Shown here one piece after another: positions 33,980 through 46,561 of a stretch of DNA of 64,000 nt (positions within the stretch are counted from its first letter, which is position 1; every line of letters starts with the position of its first letter). The DNA lies in NCBI RefSeq assembly GCF_963675165.1, contig NC_087379.1, positions 4,791,442 through 4,855,441 on the forward strand, given 5' to 3'. Below the pieces are notes generated by a model that had not been told where the DNA came from, searched no databases, and saw nothing but the letters and a program-made list of their open reading frames with translations. The stretch comes from Halichondria panicea (taxonomy: Eukaryota; Porifera; Demospongiae; Suberitida; Halichondriidae). Made by a program: the position numbers and the translations under genes.

Positions 33980-34196
33980 CTAGAACTATACTGAAATCTG
34001 AAAGGTGAACACCGCTCATCTGATTTTAAATCTATTTGTTGAGCATAGGTCTTCTCGTCTCCTCCATCCTCTGCCTGATCGATGCCACCTCTTTCACGTT
34101 CATTATTGCTGATCTTGCCAAAATGAAACCATGTGTTAATTTGTGCATGTGCTAATTATTGCATTTTATAATTATGATGTCAAAACTAATTATATA

Positions 34197-34415
34197 CTGT
34201 ATAGCGCGAAATTTTCGTGGAATGGACTCTAAAAGCATTTCCTTAAGCACTAGAATGACTGCTCACTAGAAGCCACGCCTTTAAATCTTTGCCGCGGCAT
34301 GTTATAGCAGATAATTCTAATTAAAGAACAATTTTTGTGGACTTTATTTTCGTGTAGGATTGCTATCCCACGAAATCAGCGAAAATAAGCACCTCGAAAA
34401 TTTTGCATTATACAG
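34197..34415. mobile_element. 219-bp MITE, TA target
   Basis: Ends CTGTATAGCGCGAAATTTTC and inverted CTGTATAATGCAAAATTTTC, with TA on both sides. A right-truncated copy lies at the equivalent place of gene 4 (40462 to about 40646), so this insertion predates the gene 3/gene 4 duplication. Confidence 0.72.
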
Positions 34416-34619
34416 TAGTACATAGGGTCACCAAATACTGAATCGAAATGACTTCAAGGCTAAGTAACTATATCCAGCATTGAATCAAAATAAGGATAAT
34501 GACGCCCTCGATCCCTCATCCGGAAGTGAATCAGTGTGCCGAGAACTATTATCTGATGTGTTTTGAGTCTGTTCAATTGCAATTTCACACTTCCATGTAG
34601 CCTCCTCACAAGGTGTTAT

Positions 34620-34694
34620 AGCATGGAAGTTAGCCTCGATCCCAGGCCTCTCTTCGAGGAAGAGCGGCCTGGGATCGAGGCTAACTTCCATGCT
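34620..34694. repeat. 75-nt nearly perfect palindrome
   Basis: A 29-bp perfect arm (AGCATGGAAGTTAGCCTCGA onward, ending CAGGCC) faces its exact inverse. After one mismatch, the inside pairs again (CTCTTC/GAAGAG) around a 3-nt loop. About 35 of 36 positions pair. Confidence 0.85.
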
Positions 34695-34834
34695 GCTCTG
34701 ACAGGTATATAGATTTATTGCTTTTCTTTTTACAAATGAGCAGTTGTAAACATTATACAAGGTGTTCGTACATGCAGTTCACAGACTCCTATACTGTGGA
34801 AATTGTACGTCAGTTTGAAACCAGTTCTGCTGCA

Positions 34835-34962
34835 TAATCTCATGAATCAGCCTGCCTTGGAGAGTTGGAGAGACTCTCCAAGGTCGGCTGTTTCATGAGA
34901 TTACGCCTGCCTTGGAGAGTTAATTGGAGATACTCTCCAAGGCCGGCTGATTCATGAGACTA
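34835..34962. repeat. Double palindrome related to the 8774-9253 element
   Basis: Three terminus-like blocks: TAATCTCATGAATCAGCC, then GGCTGTTTCATGAGATTA, then GGCTGATTCATGAGACTA, with GCCTTGGAGAGTT/ACTCTCCAAGG pairs between. It looks like one short element followed by a partial second. Confidence 0.65.
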
Positions 34963-35194
34963 CATGGATGGAAACTCACGGCAGTCGTGTGGAGGGACAA
35001 AACAAAAGGCACGGTTTTTTTCCAGGTATGGTTTCCCTTCACTAAATCAATCGGACGTCCTTTGAGACTGTTGTCCTCCAAGCGAAAAATTAATTCGTGT
35101 TGTTCCACAAACATAGCTATGACAATGAATGCTGTGAAACGAATAAACCATTCCGGTCAATAGCCAGTTGGTAGATTGGCATTTACCACTTCGG

Positions 35195-35460
35195 TTTGTA
35201 CGTTACTTAGAAGTGTAGGTATAGTGAGACTAGAGGAAAGTACGGTAGTAGGACGAGAGGTGCATGGGTCTAGGGATGTTGTCGTGGCAACTGTAGTTGG
35301 CCTGGTGATGGATGGGGGAGTAGTTGGACGTAGTGTTGTCGTGGCTACTGCACATGAAGTTGGTCTAGTGTTGGGTGAAGGAGTGTATGATCATACTGCA
35401 TGTCATATGTACTCAAGTCCCTTATACACAGAGGTCCATTCACGAGTTGGTGTCTCGTAA
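35195..35460 (-). pseudogene. Relic of a Thr/Pro linker-CUB exon (5' of gene 4 unit)
   Basis: Plus-strand blocks GTAGTAGGACGAGAGGTGCA, GTGGCAACTGTAGTTGGCCT and TACTCAAGTCCCTTATACAC align with the linker/CUB exon of genes 1 and 5 read on the minus strand. The frame is lost and only the linker and first CUB bases remain. Same relic at 40668-40921. Confidence 0.65.
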
Positions 35461-36104
35461 TAATCCTTGTTTCTGACAACACAGTCATAATAGCTACTGT
35501 GTTGAGCTTTTATCTTGGTGAAGAGGGATTCTAGACAGGCTAGACAAATTATCTAGAGACAGGCTCCTAGCTATAGGCAACAAATAGTTACATAGTTGTT
35601 ACAGACAAATTGACTTCACGGTGTATAACCAGATCGAGAAACAAAAACATCAACTGGCAGGCAAAGTGAAGTAAGGCAAAAAGGTGAATACATGCATGAA
35701 CGGAGGCCCAGAAGCTCGCACAATAACAAATTAAAGGGAGATGGGGAGCATTACAATTAAAAAAGAAAAAGTATGATAATATTTATCCCTATTGAGTATC
35801 TATGATGATATCAACGTCATCAAATTAATTATAAAAAATAATTATAAGGTACTTAGTCTACTAACATAGTCCTCGACCATAATTTTACAGAGCTTTGCTT
35901 GCATGTCTGTCTCCTGCATGCCTTATATATTTATGCATGTACAAACCTTCTCACCCAAAAATTGAGCTCCCAACTAGAAACATATTAGTACTATGACACT
36001 TTCAGTTAATTATTATACGTAATCATGCATACTTTCAGTAATAATAATAATTGTTTGATCAACAAAAAATTAATGTGAATATTGCAATGACAGAATACAG
36101 ACTT
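35461..36104. other. Intergenic before gene 4 3' end
   Basis: Non-coding. 35461-35860 matches 40922-41300 and 35865-36104 matches 29840-30078, which marks the borders of the duplicated gene units. Confidence 0.6.
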
Positions 36105-39100
36105 TTAGTCCACTAGCTTTTCAAATTGTGCATAAAATCCTCTGAACGATCCTGGGGAAGACACCTCCAGAATCACAGTCAAGATACTTCCTATCCCTGG
36201 GACTATGTGATCGGTACACTTCTCTCCACACATCTTCTCAATCAATTGACCCTCACTTCCAAATCCATCGTACACCGCAACAGAATTAGACGAGCATTGC
36301 TCACTGTTGGGAATATCAAAATACTTGAAACGAACTTGGGCAGAACCGAAGGTAATCCAAGTGCATGAAATTGTACCAGTGATAGGGCCTGAGGGCAGAT
36401 TAGCAGGTCCGAAACGTTGACCCATCGGCATGACTCCACCGCAAGCAAAGTTTCCTTGAGGGTTGGATAGTAAAACAGGGCAATTCGGAGTAGGTGGTGG
36501 TAGTGTAGTTGGGGCAATGGTGGTTGGAGGTGTAGGGGGTCTAGTAGTTGGCCTGGTGGTGGGTAGGGGAGTGGTTGGATCTGGTGATGTCGTGGCTACT
36601 GTAGTTGGCCTGGTGGTAGGTAGGGGAGTGGTTGGACAGACTATCGTGTACTCAATCCTGAATCCCGTACGTTTTGGTCCATGATATGGTCCAGCAAAGA
36701 AGTATAGTCTGGTATTGCCAATTGCAGTGATGAGAGAAGGTCTACCAAGATCACAAATGGTGTGAATTAAGCCGGTAGTATCGTGGATCTTCAAATAATC
36801 TTTGGGACAGTTTTCAGTTGTTTTTCCAGCTATCCCAAAAGCTAAATCATCAAATGTGAGGCGAACATTGCATCCTGGAGAAGGAACTTGGATGTTCCAT
36901 TCACAGTTAAAATTTAAGGGGTAGGTCGTGGGCCAGGCAGGTGTTTGGAAGCTTCCAGAGGCACCTGTGAAAAGACTTGGCCCACATATACTAGCAGGTG
37001 TGGGGGGCTGTGTGGTCGGTGTTGTCGTGGAAATTGTGGTCGTTCTGGTTGTGGGTGGAGGGACAGTAGTTGGAGTAGTAGGGAGAGCAACAGTTGGTGG
37101 GGCTGTATATGAAGTAATGTATTAGATCATAATTATAAAAGAATAGAAATGATTTTTCTAAGGCATCTGTATATAGCTGGTCTTATGTGTATAAAAATAA
37201 TTTCTGCGAAACATGAACGAATGATCAAATGTGGGATCTCATTTGTTTACTGCCAACATATGCTAAACAGATCATTGTATAACTTATGTGTTCTCTCTTT
37301 CCAACACACACCCACACTCATATGCATGGGAAATTGTTTTAGTGCCCACACGATCTGAAAACATGTACATATTTAGTAATGTCCCTAGCTCACATAGTAA
37401 TGAAAAATACTTGTGGTGACTTACCAGTAGGTGGTGTTGTTGTGCAGCTCAGACCATCTGCTTGTAGGTAGTAGCCAGGATTACATTTGCATATATAAGA
37501 GCCTCCAGTGTTGTCACAAATATGATCACATCCTCCATTATCGTATGCACACTCATTGAAATCTGCACGAAAACAAGTGTTTGTGTACATGATGATGACA
37601 ATCACAGTTAGTGTTTATGCATGTGTTGAGGTAGGCAATTCGAGTTAAATGCTATTATTATAGCCTCTGAAAACATTAGAGCTGCATTATTCACTTACCA
37701 AAGCAAGTACTTGCTGCTGGAGAGTGATAGTATCCATTTTTACATTCACAGCGGTACGATCCGTCAAGATTTGTGCATGTGTGACATCTGTTTGATTGGC
37801 CACCACACTCATTGATGTCTGTAGTCAATTATGCACATGCATGGTAGGTTAAAATAATGTATACATCATAACTATAGAGAGTATAATTATGACCATGCAG
37901 GCCAGTCTAAATAATTATTGTGGTTTCGAATTCTGATTGTAGAATGCACTTCACTCCGTGCTATAGGATGGTAAATTTATGTTCTACATATCTACGTACA
38001 GTCAAATTGTGTAAACCGCTAGCCAATTAAAGTGCCTACCAATTGTTGAGAAGTCCACCCGAAGTCCCCGCGGTGTACCAGGTCCTGTGTTGCTACTATC
38101 AGTGTGGTAGTAGACAGTTGCTGTGTTGTCATACACATAGTTTGAGGTGTATATCTGGCTAGAGCTGCAAAATTTGCCATCTCTAGCATTTCTTGAAAGA
38201 TATTCACCATCCTCGGGGTTTATAGATCGTCCAGTAAATACTTGGACATAGTCTTTAATGCACCCAGCACTGTAATTGGAGAGTGTATCTGATAAGAGTC
38301 TGAGAACAACTCATACTTGTACATGTTTTGACAAATATTTTGTACTGCTACAAATCCGCCAAAATAACAGAGAAAAATCTGAAAACGCCAAAATTACTAC
38401 CCGTCTATAATAGTTAACATTAAGGTAACTATCCATTCTAGAACTGAAACACTAGATTGTAGTAGTTTGCCAAACCACAAACATACATTAAGGTGTCTGC
38501 TATGTCAATCAAAAGTAAAGGGCGTACAGACAATGGAATCTATGAGTGTATATTATACACAGTAACGACTAATAGTTTTCTGGCAGCGAAGTTACCTCTG
38601 CTCTAGGCGGAGTCCTGGAAAACTCAGGCGAACTCTGTATCCTTCAGGGACCCGAATCACCCATGCACACCTCTGATTCACAATATGGTTGGGATAACTC
38701 GGCGAGTAGAATGTTCCACTTTTACCTTCCATGACTCCACCGCATGTGATTCCGTCCGGAAGGGTCAGGGCTTTAGTACTTTGTGGGTAGGTGCTAATTG
38801 GGGGCCTTGTAGAACCTAATATTATAGTATAAAATATATTACACTTACACTTACTAGTACTATGCAGGCAGGACACTCACCACATCGATAAAGGGCATTT
38901 GCTTTAAGGATATCCAAAGGGCTTAGTTCTTGTGCAGAGCCGAACACAATTCCTTCGTCTTTCGCTACAATAGTCGGATTGCTACGGGACTTTGCAAACG
39001 AAGTACCAGTGTAGTGCATAATGCTGGCATAGTCATAGCCATAACCTAATGTAAGTGTTTGACCAGGTCTAGCTTTCGCAAAATTGCCTGCTTGTCCATT

Positions 39101-39981
39101 ACGGATGTTATTTGTGATTACGTTTACGTACTGATCCCGGTCATGCCGAGTGTGCTCATGATAAAATCCTATTGCATGTCCTATCTCATGAACAGCTGTT
39201 CTCAAATACACACATCCCGGACCCAGAGAGACACCTTGAGGTTGATAATTGCGATGCAGACGTCCAACATAAGAATAGCACCTAGATACATGTAAATAAA
39301 ATGGTGTTATGAACATGCAGTTTGTCTTTTAACATTCAAATTATCAAAAACACAATTCTATAATGAGACAAACTTACCCATCTCCTGAAAGGATATAGAT
39401 AAAGTAGCGTTCTGTTGTGCGAGGAAAAAATCGAAGACAAGTTCTGTCTTCCCAGTGCCTCATTGCCTGCAGGATTACTTCCCTCTCATTGTCTGAATGT
39501 TAGGAAAGAACAGCTGTGTGAGCTTTTGTTAGATACAAAGCAAACTAATCAAATTAATACATCTTTAGAGACACCACATTTGTAATCTAAGTCGCGTCTG
39601 GTAACTACCAGTCTATCACATATAATCTTACCACTAAAGTCAGAAGAAATGGTGTATGGTACTCGTGCATTCGGCCATAGAGCGCTGGAATAAAGTATCG
39701 CATTTCTCCTAGTTCTTGTCTGATCTGTGGACTGATTCTTGCCGTGAGGAACTTCGATGAATGCCATGTCTCCAATGTGCTTTATCATGGCTGCAGATTA
39801 ATTTTATAGATACTGTACTATGACATTGATACAACCACAAACCTGCTTTGGCTGAAGGGTCTGAGAAATGTCCATTAAACTCATCTTTGACCTCCTCTAC
39901 ATTCTTGTCTGTTGATTTCTCATCAGTGGAAGATGCCAGGTGAAATATGAGCAGAAGAGTTATGAAGATTTGCTGTAGCAT
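36105..39981 (-). CDS. Gene 4: secreted astacin metalloprotease with CUB and EGF modules (9 exons)
   Basis: Exons: 39981-39843, 39790-39632, 39492-39378, 39281-38881, 38815-38596, 38269-38040, 37818-37699, 37562-37425, 37102-36105; total 2520 nt (839 residues), GT-AG borders with matching phases. Order: signal peptide (MLQQIFITLLLIFHLASS), propeptide with IGDM aspartate switch, RTRR cleavage site, protease with HEIGHAIGFYHEHTRHDRDQ and ASIMHY, CUB over two exons, EGF (DINECGGQS), EGF ([12 protein letters not shown]), Thr/Pro segment, CUB, short Thr/Pro repeat, CUB ending FYAQFEKLVD. All three zinc His and the Met-turn Tyr are present. Likely an extracellular processing protease; substrate unknown. 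Gene 3 is its broken copy. Confidence 0.92.
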
Positions 39982-40051
39982 TCTGTTTGTCTGTAGTGAG
40001 TTAGTAGTTCAGCTTTCTGGTTATTGGTTGACAGGCCACTAACCTGAGTTA

Positions 40052-40058
40052 TTTTATA
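40052..40058 (-). promoter_or_regulatory. TATA box of gene 4
   Basis: Minus-strand TATAAAA in CCTATAAAATAAC, about 72-77 bp before the ATG at 39981. Confidence 0.55.
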
Positions 40059-40461
40059 GGATGATCCTGGTATTGGAAGTTTGTGGTTTCTAAAGTTTCC
40101 AGCTGCCCACGCATTCTTGAGATCTGACACTGGTGACCTTAGACACAGGAAGAGTTGCTATGAAACCTACACTAACATGATAATAGCCATCTCCTTTTTA
40201 AGTATCTATGCATGTTTTGTCATTATGCATTACCTAATTTGGAGAACACAGCAGTTTAGCATACCTATAGAACTATATAAATCTGAAAGGTGAACACTAA
40301 TCCGATTTTAGCTGAGCATAGGTCTATTAGGATTTTCTCGTCTCCTCCCCTGCCTGATGCCACCTCTTTCATGCAGTATTGCTGATCTTGCCAAAATGAA
40401 GCCATGTGTTAATTTGTGCATGTGTATAAATTATATGCTGTTTATGATGTCAAAACTAATA

Positions 40462-40646
40462 CCGTATAGCGCGAAATTTTCGAGGCACTTCCTCTACATT
40501 GCACACAATGTTCGTAGAATGACTGCTTACCGGAAGCCACGCCTTTAATCTCTTTATACGTTATGTCAGATAAAAGAATAATTTTCGTGGACTCTATTTT
40601 CATGTAGGATTGCTAACCTACAAAATCAGCGAAAATTAAGCGCTAC
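40462..40646. mobile_element. Right-truncated copy of the CTGTATAGCGCG MITE
   Basis: Begins CCGTATAGCGCGAAATTTTC after the same flank (ATGATGTCAAAACTAAT) as the copy at 34197. The right terminus is missing. Confidence 0.6.
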
Positions 40647-40667
40647 GCTTGTACGTTACGGTTACTT

Positions 40668-40921
40668 GGAAGTGGAGGTGTAGTGAGAGGAAGGTACGGT
40701 AGTAGGACGAGAGGTGCATGGGTCTAGTGGTTGGATGTGGTGTTGTCGTGGCAACTGTAGTTTTCCAGGTGATGGATGGGGGAGTAGTTGGACGTGGTGT
40801 TGTCGTGGCTACTGTAGTTGGTATAGTTTTGGGTGAGGGAGTGTATGGTCAGACTGCATGTCATATGTACTCAATCCTGAATCCCTTACACAGAGGTCCA
40901 CGAGTTGGTGTCTCGTATTAA
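40668..40921 (-). pseudogene. Relic of a Thr/Pro linker-CUB exon (5' of gene 5 unit)
   Basis: Aligns with 35195-35460 and with the linker exon of gene 1 (GGACGAG, TGTTGTCGTGGCAACTGTAG, TACTCAATCCTGAATCCCTT). No intact CUB frame. It implies an older, lost member of the array at this place. Confidence 0.65.
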
Positions 40922-41562
40922 TCGTATTGTTTCTGACAAATATTAATTTTCAATATAAAACACAGTCATAGTTACTGTGTTGAGCTCTTATCTAGGTGAA
41001 GAGGAATTCTAGACAGGCTAGACAAATTAGCTAACAGGCTCCTAGCTATAGGCAAAAAAATAGCGGTTACAGCATAGTTGTTACAGACAAATTGACTTCA
41101 CAGTGTAAGCTTAACCAAATTCTTACAAAAACATCAACTGACAGGCAAAGTGAAGTGAGGCAAAAAGGTGAATACATGCATGAACGGAGCCCCAGAGGTT
41201 CGCACAACAACAAATTAAATGGAGATGGAGCATTACAATGAGAATTGTTAAAAGAAAAGAGTATGATATCAACATCATCACATCAAATTAATTATGGTTT
41301 AATTATACTTCGTCTACATAATTTATTAATACACGTGCATTGAGCAAATGAACATATACTGTCTATAAAGCCCAGCCACACACATTGAACAACAAAACAT
41401 GCTGTCTGGTTATGTTGGTGATTTAGTTTTTAACCAATGTAATAATAATAACGAACACGCTATGATTCACAGCAAAATATGGCTTTCAGTGATTAGAATA
41501 AAGTGACAATCAAAATATATTATGTGAAATAATTATGATTTATATAAATGTTGGTTTATCAC

Positions 41563-44500
41563 TTAAATTTGTTGAAATTGTGCATAGAATCCTCTGAACG
41601 ATCCTGGGGAAGACACCCGCAGAGTCACGGTCATGATATTTCCTGTCCCTGTGACTGTGTACTCGCCACACTTCTCCCCACACATCTTCTCAATCAATGG
41701 AGAATTTGAACCAGTTCCAAATCCATCGTGCACCGAAACAGAATTAGACGAACATTGCCTACTGCTGGGAATATCAAAATAATTGAACACGACTTGGAAT
41801 GGTCCAACACCGAAAATTATCCAATTGCATTCAGGATTTGTGGTGCCAAGGAAAGGGCCAAAGGGCAGATTAGTAGGTCCGAAATTTTGTCCTATCTGGA
41901 AGAATCCACCACAACCGAACGTTCCTTGAGGGTTGAATGGTAAAACAGGGCAATTCGGAGCGGGTGGTGGTAGCGTAGTGGGGGCGAGGGTGGTTGTAGT
42001 TGTAGTCGTGGTAGGACGAGTGGTGGGTCTAATAGTTGGACCTGGTGTTACCGTGGCTACTGTAGTTGGCCTGGTGGTGGGCGGGAGAGTGGTTGGACAG
42101 GCTATTGTGTACTCAATCCTGAATCCCGTACGTTTTGGTCCATGATATGGTCCAGCAAAGAAGTATAGTCTGGCATTGCCAGTTGTAGTGATGGGAAAAG
42201 GTCTACCAAGGTCACAAATGGTGCGAATCAAGTGGCCATTATTGTTGTAGATCTTCAAATAATCTTTGGGACAGTTTTGAGTTGTTTTTCCACCTATTCC
42301 AAAGATGGAATGGAATGTGAGGCGAACATTGCAACCTGGAGAAGGCACTTGGATGTTCCATTCACAGTCAAAATTGAAAGGGTAAGTCGCAGGCCAAGAA
42401 GGAGTTTGTAAGCTTCCAAAATCACCTGTTAAATTTCCACCGCATAGGAAAGGAGGAGGGGGTGTCACAGGACATGATGACGGCAATTGTGGTGCAATTG
42501 GCAATGAAGGGAAAGCTGCAATAGAAAAAAATCAGGTAATTTATTGCTATACAGCTACGCTCTGCTAAAGCTGTTGATGATATGGAACTTTACCAGAAAG
42601 CTAATTTTAAGGCACAAAGCAACTTACATTGTCTAGGTCCACAGCTTTTGCCATCCGATTGTACGTACTGACCAGGTGGACACTGACATCTGTAAGAGCC
42701 ACCCATGTTGACACATTTGTATTCACACCCTCCATTCTGGTAGGCACATTCGTTTATATCTGAATACAAGCGTGGAAGACATGATAACGTGGTCATTGTT
42801 GAATAGCACACTAACTGAATCATTTGTAAAACGTATTTACACATACCGTAGCAGGTTGTCGCAGCTTTTGAAAAATAGTAACCTTTATTACAGCTGCACT
42901 CAAATGATCCCTGAGTATTTCTACAGTTGTCACATCTGGCATTTCGACATTCATCATCATCTACGCACATAGAAAAATAATTACCACACGTTTTAATATT
43001 ATGTTAAAATTGATTGTAGAAGTCTGCTAACTTATCAGTTTCTAAGCAAATCCTAACTCTTACCTAAACAGGTGATTTTAATTTGAAGTCCAGTGCTTCC
43101 CCCAGAACTGTCAGTTCGATAATAGACGGTAATAGTGTTGGTACTTGCAAAGAATCTTGTTCGACTGTATCGATTTCCGCAGATCTTTCCATCGCTGAGA
43201 CCACCATATCTAATAAGATCCTGACTGTCCAAGCTCGAACCAAAATAGATTTGAGTATAATCTTTAGTACAACCAGAGCTGGAAAAAAAACAGATCAGCT
43301 CAGCTAGTACATAGTTTTCATAAATTATTCGATTTTCAATACCTTGATTCTAAGTTTATTGATGGAAATTCGATTTGAGGAAGGAAACCACTGGGACATT
43401 GAAACACAAAGGCACACTCTTGATTTGGGAGGTGAGATGGGTACCCAGGGGATCGTACTGTTCTCATCTCACCACCACTCAGAACCTCCACTGTTCCACA
43501 GCGGCTGAGGCTGGGGTTCACAGGAGGTAAGGCCGGTGGAACAACAGTGTTCGGAGGAGAAAGTGGGCAAGCTGGAAAATAACAATACAAAAATAAGCTA
43601 TAAGTCACTGTAATCTGTCCTGATTGACTTACGGCAATTGTAGAGCCTGTTTGCCTTTAATATGTCCAGAGGACTCAGTTCCTCAGCCTCTCCAATTGGG
43701 ATGTTAGGTTGGTTGGCTTGTATGGTTTCACTTCGTCCATCTCTTGAGAATGCTCTGCTAGAGTAGTGCATGATACTGGCATAGTCATAGCCTAGTCCGA
43801 GGGTGTTTCCAGAGCTTATTCCAAACGCTCCAGTGATGCCAGGAAAAACATTATTTTGCAGGATAGTCACATATTCACCCCTGTCACCACGACTATGTTC
43901 ATGGTAGAATCCAATTGCATGGCCAAGCTCGTGGACTGCAGTAGAAAATCGGACACAGTTGGGACCAAGAAACAATGGTTGAGGTCGTATTCTTGTCCGT
44001 CCTAGGTAAGATCGACAGCTGCAAGTAGAGTGAGCTTTGTGATTTTAATGATTCATGCACGGGATAATACAATAGTTATATGGCATGCACTTACTCTCCA
44101 GGTGAACTGGTCACTATTCGAATGGAGTAGGTATCAGAGCCTCTAGGGCGAAAACGAATGCAAGTGTTCTCTTCCCAATGACGCATTGCTTGCAGTATGA
44201 TCCTCCTCTCCTGAGCTGCATGCACAGTTCGAAACAGATAAACGAATGCTCGAAGTATAACTATACTCACCATCAAACTCGGGTGCTATCTCGTAAGGGA
44301 TAATCCCACCAGGCCATAGGTATGACACTGCATTTCTTTTGTTCCGGTACTGTTCACTGTTTTCTTGCTCCATTGAAGAGTCATCGACTTCGAACATCAT
44401 GTCTTCAATTTCTTTGGTGTTTTCTACAGTAAAACATTCATGACAAACAAATTTGACAATAATATTTATGGGGCCAAATATAAGAACCAGGAATACTGAT

Positions 44501-44809
44501 TCATAATTCAGAAGCTCTATCCTGATTCTATAGCCTTGGTATAAGAATCAGGTTCATGGAATGCCGTGCACATGCAGTGGAAATCTATACTATTGCCTCA
44601 CCATAATGTTTTTCGATGACATGCTCCCCATTGGCATTGTATGAAAATCCAAAGACTCCTTTAGCTTGACTTCGAGGTTGGTTGAGGCTATGCAGCTCAG
44701 TAGGGGCATCATCTGTGAGCTGGCTGCTGTGGTCACTAATGGTAGGTAAAGCATTTGCTGCAAGCAAGAGTGCAGCTGTGAATGCAGTGAAAACTGCAAG
44801 TTGTTCCAT
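41563..44809 (-). CDS. Gene 5: secreted astacin metalloprotease with CUB and EGF modules (9 exons)
   Basis: Exons: 44809-44602, 44423-44271, 44215-44095, 44018-43633, 43571-43343, 43278-43064, 42960-42847, 42759-42628, 42515-41563; total 2511 nt (836 residues), phases 1,1,2,1,2,1,1,1. Signal peptide MEQLAVFTAFTAALLLAANA; propeptide; basic site RNKR; protease with HELGHAIGFYHEHSRGDRGE and ASIMHY; CUB; two EGF modules (DDDECRNARC, DINECAYQNGGC); CUB; Thr/Pro linker; CUB ending FYAQFQQI. The last exon is close to that of gene 1, whereas the protease part is more distant, so the C-terminal exon may have been exchanged. The aspartate-switch motif of genes 1 and 4 is not clear here. An RGD tripeptide follows the zinc motif, probably by chance. 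Confidence 0.92.
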
Positions 44810-44890
44810 GGCAGGTTATGACGGTTATTAGTAGAATTGCACAACTTCGTAAGTTTTCTTTTCTGAGAGTTATCACTGCTTAGTGCAAGT

Positions 44891-44897
44891 TTTTATA
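44891..44897 (-). promoter_or_regulatory. TATA box of gene 5
   Basis: Minus-strand TTGCTCCCTATAAAAAC, with TATAAAA about 82-88 bp before the ATG at 44809. Confidence 0.55.
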
Positions 44898-46561
44898 GGG
44901 AGCAAGCTTCCAGAGTTAGAGGGGTTGTAAATATTACACCCCCTCCCCAGATTGGTGACCCCCCAGTATAGGAAGTGAAGAAAGTGTTTTAGGGCTTTGG
45001 GGGTGAACCCATAGGCCTATAACAATTCTTGCCAGAATATCTAGACCTATATTATAACTAGTCCAAACTCTACTACCCAGCATGAGACACTCGTTATTGT
45101 GCATGCCCTTAAACCGCTAATCAAGCCATGGTCTGTTGGGTGCACGTTTTGAAGAGCCTATAGGTTGCAAGTACCGGTAGTCTAGTACCGCCGATTAAAA
45201 GTGGCAGGTTTGGAGCTATAATTATATACTATAGCTACACTGAAACGGATTTATTTACTGTGTTGAGGAGATGGGGGAGCAGCTTCATTCGCCTTTATAA
45301 TATCCCCCTCTCAGGACCATGCATGGTTGATCTTTGTCTGCCTTGCCGGATCAGCTTTAGATGTACGAATTGGCATTCGATAATAACAAGGCATCCACAA
45401 TGCATGAAATCAGGTTGATAGCCTGGAATGTTACTGTTTGATCTCTCTCACTTCCATGTATGAGAAAATGATCAGACCATGAAGTTGCATCTATATGCAT
45501 GGTTGTGCCATTGATTGGATTGCAATATATAAAATTATAAATGCACTAATAAGACGTTCTAAGAATATGTAAATTATAGCTGTTGACATATCGGATTTAT
45601 TGGACAAATTAAATCACATGCATGGTCAACAAAAGTAGCACTACAATAATTTAAAATGAGTCATAATTTAGTTATAGCTATTGCCCAATAAAGCAAACTT
45701 ATGCAATTGTTATTGTGGGAACACGTATCACACTTCTTCAATTACCATTGAGAAGGCAATCAGGCATAACCTTATATACAGACATCAATAGACTCTTGTT
45801 TTACAAAGTCGTAACTGATGTCAGCACACACCTATACAGACCCACTGCTTGAATTTGTCAACTTGTATTCAGTTGTGACAAATACTTAACCTCCTACTTT
45901 GTTCTCGAATAAAACACAGTGCTATTGAGGTCACGTAGCATCATGTTGTGGTAAGTTAATCTTTATAATTATGACTTGTCAGTACCAATGTGTAGGTGGA
46001 CACTACAGTACAAGTCCGTGTCTACAGTGACCATACTATTGAGGCTAACACATTAATAATTATTATAATTATACAGACACAAAAACATGGTCTGTATTTG
46101 TCTGGTTCACACTATATGGTTCGGAGGAGTGCCTATATAGTGGTCCATTAATTATCTAAATCAACAGTGAAACGTAACATGCATACTGGGTGTGCATGTT
46201 CATTTCGAGACACATGCATGCATACAGAACACCATGGATGCTACATACTCACATGAAGGCTCATACCCTGCCAGTAAAAATTGCATGGAGGCTAAAACAT
46301 GCAGCAGTACTGTACAACTGGATTCTGAACCATATTAAAAGGATCATGTGAAACTAAAGTCACAAATTAAATGGAACACATAATAATTATGATTATACCT
46401 AACATGCAGTCTGGTTATTGTTGGCACATTTAATTAGACAAGTATATGTACATGTAATTATACAGCAGTATATATATATAACGAATTCGAAAATGTTTCG
46501 ATTCACAGTAAACAATTATGGATTAAAATACAATGTGAAGATCAATTAAATAGAATCAGTT

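Larger units (their letters stand above)
39982..41562. other. Intergenic between genes 4 and 5
   Basis: Holds the gene 4 promoter, a truncated MITE (40462-40646), a CUB-exon relic (40668-40921) and otherwise non-coding AT-rich sequence. 40180-40460 matches the region 5' of gene 3. Confidence 0.6.
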
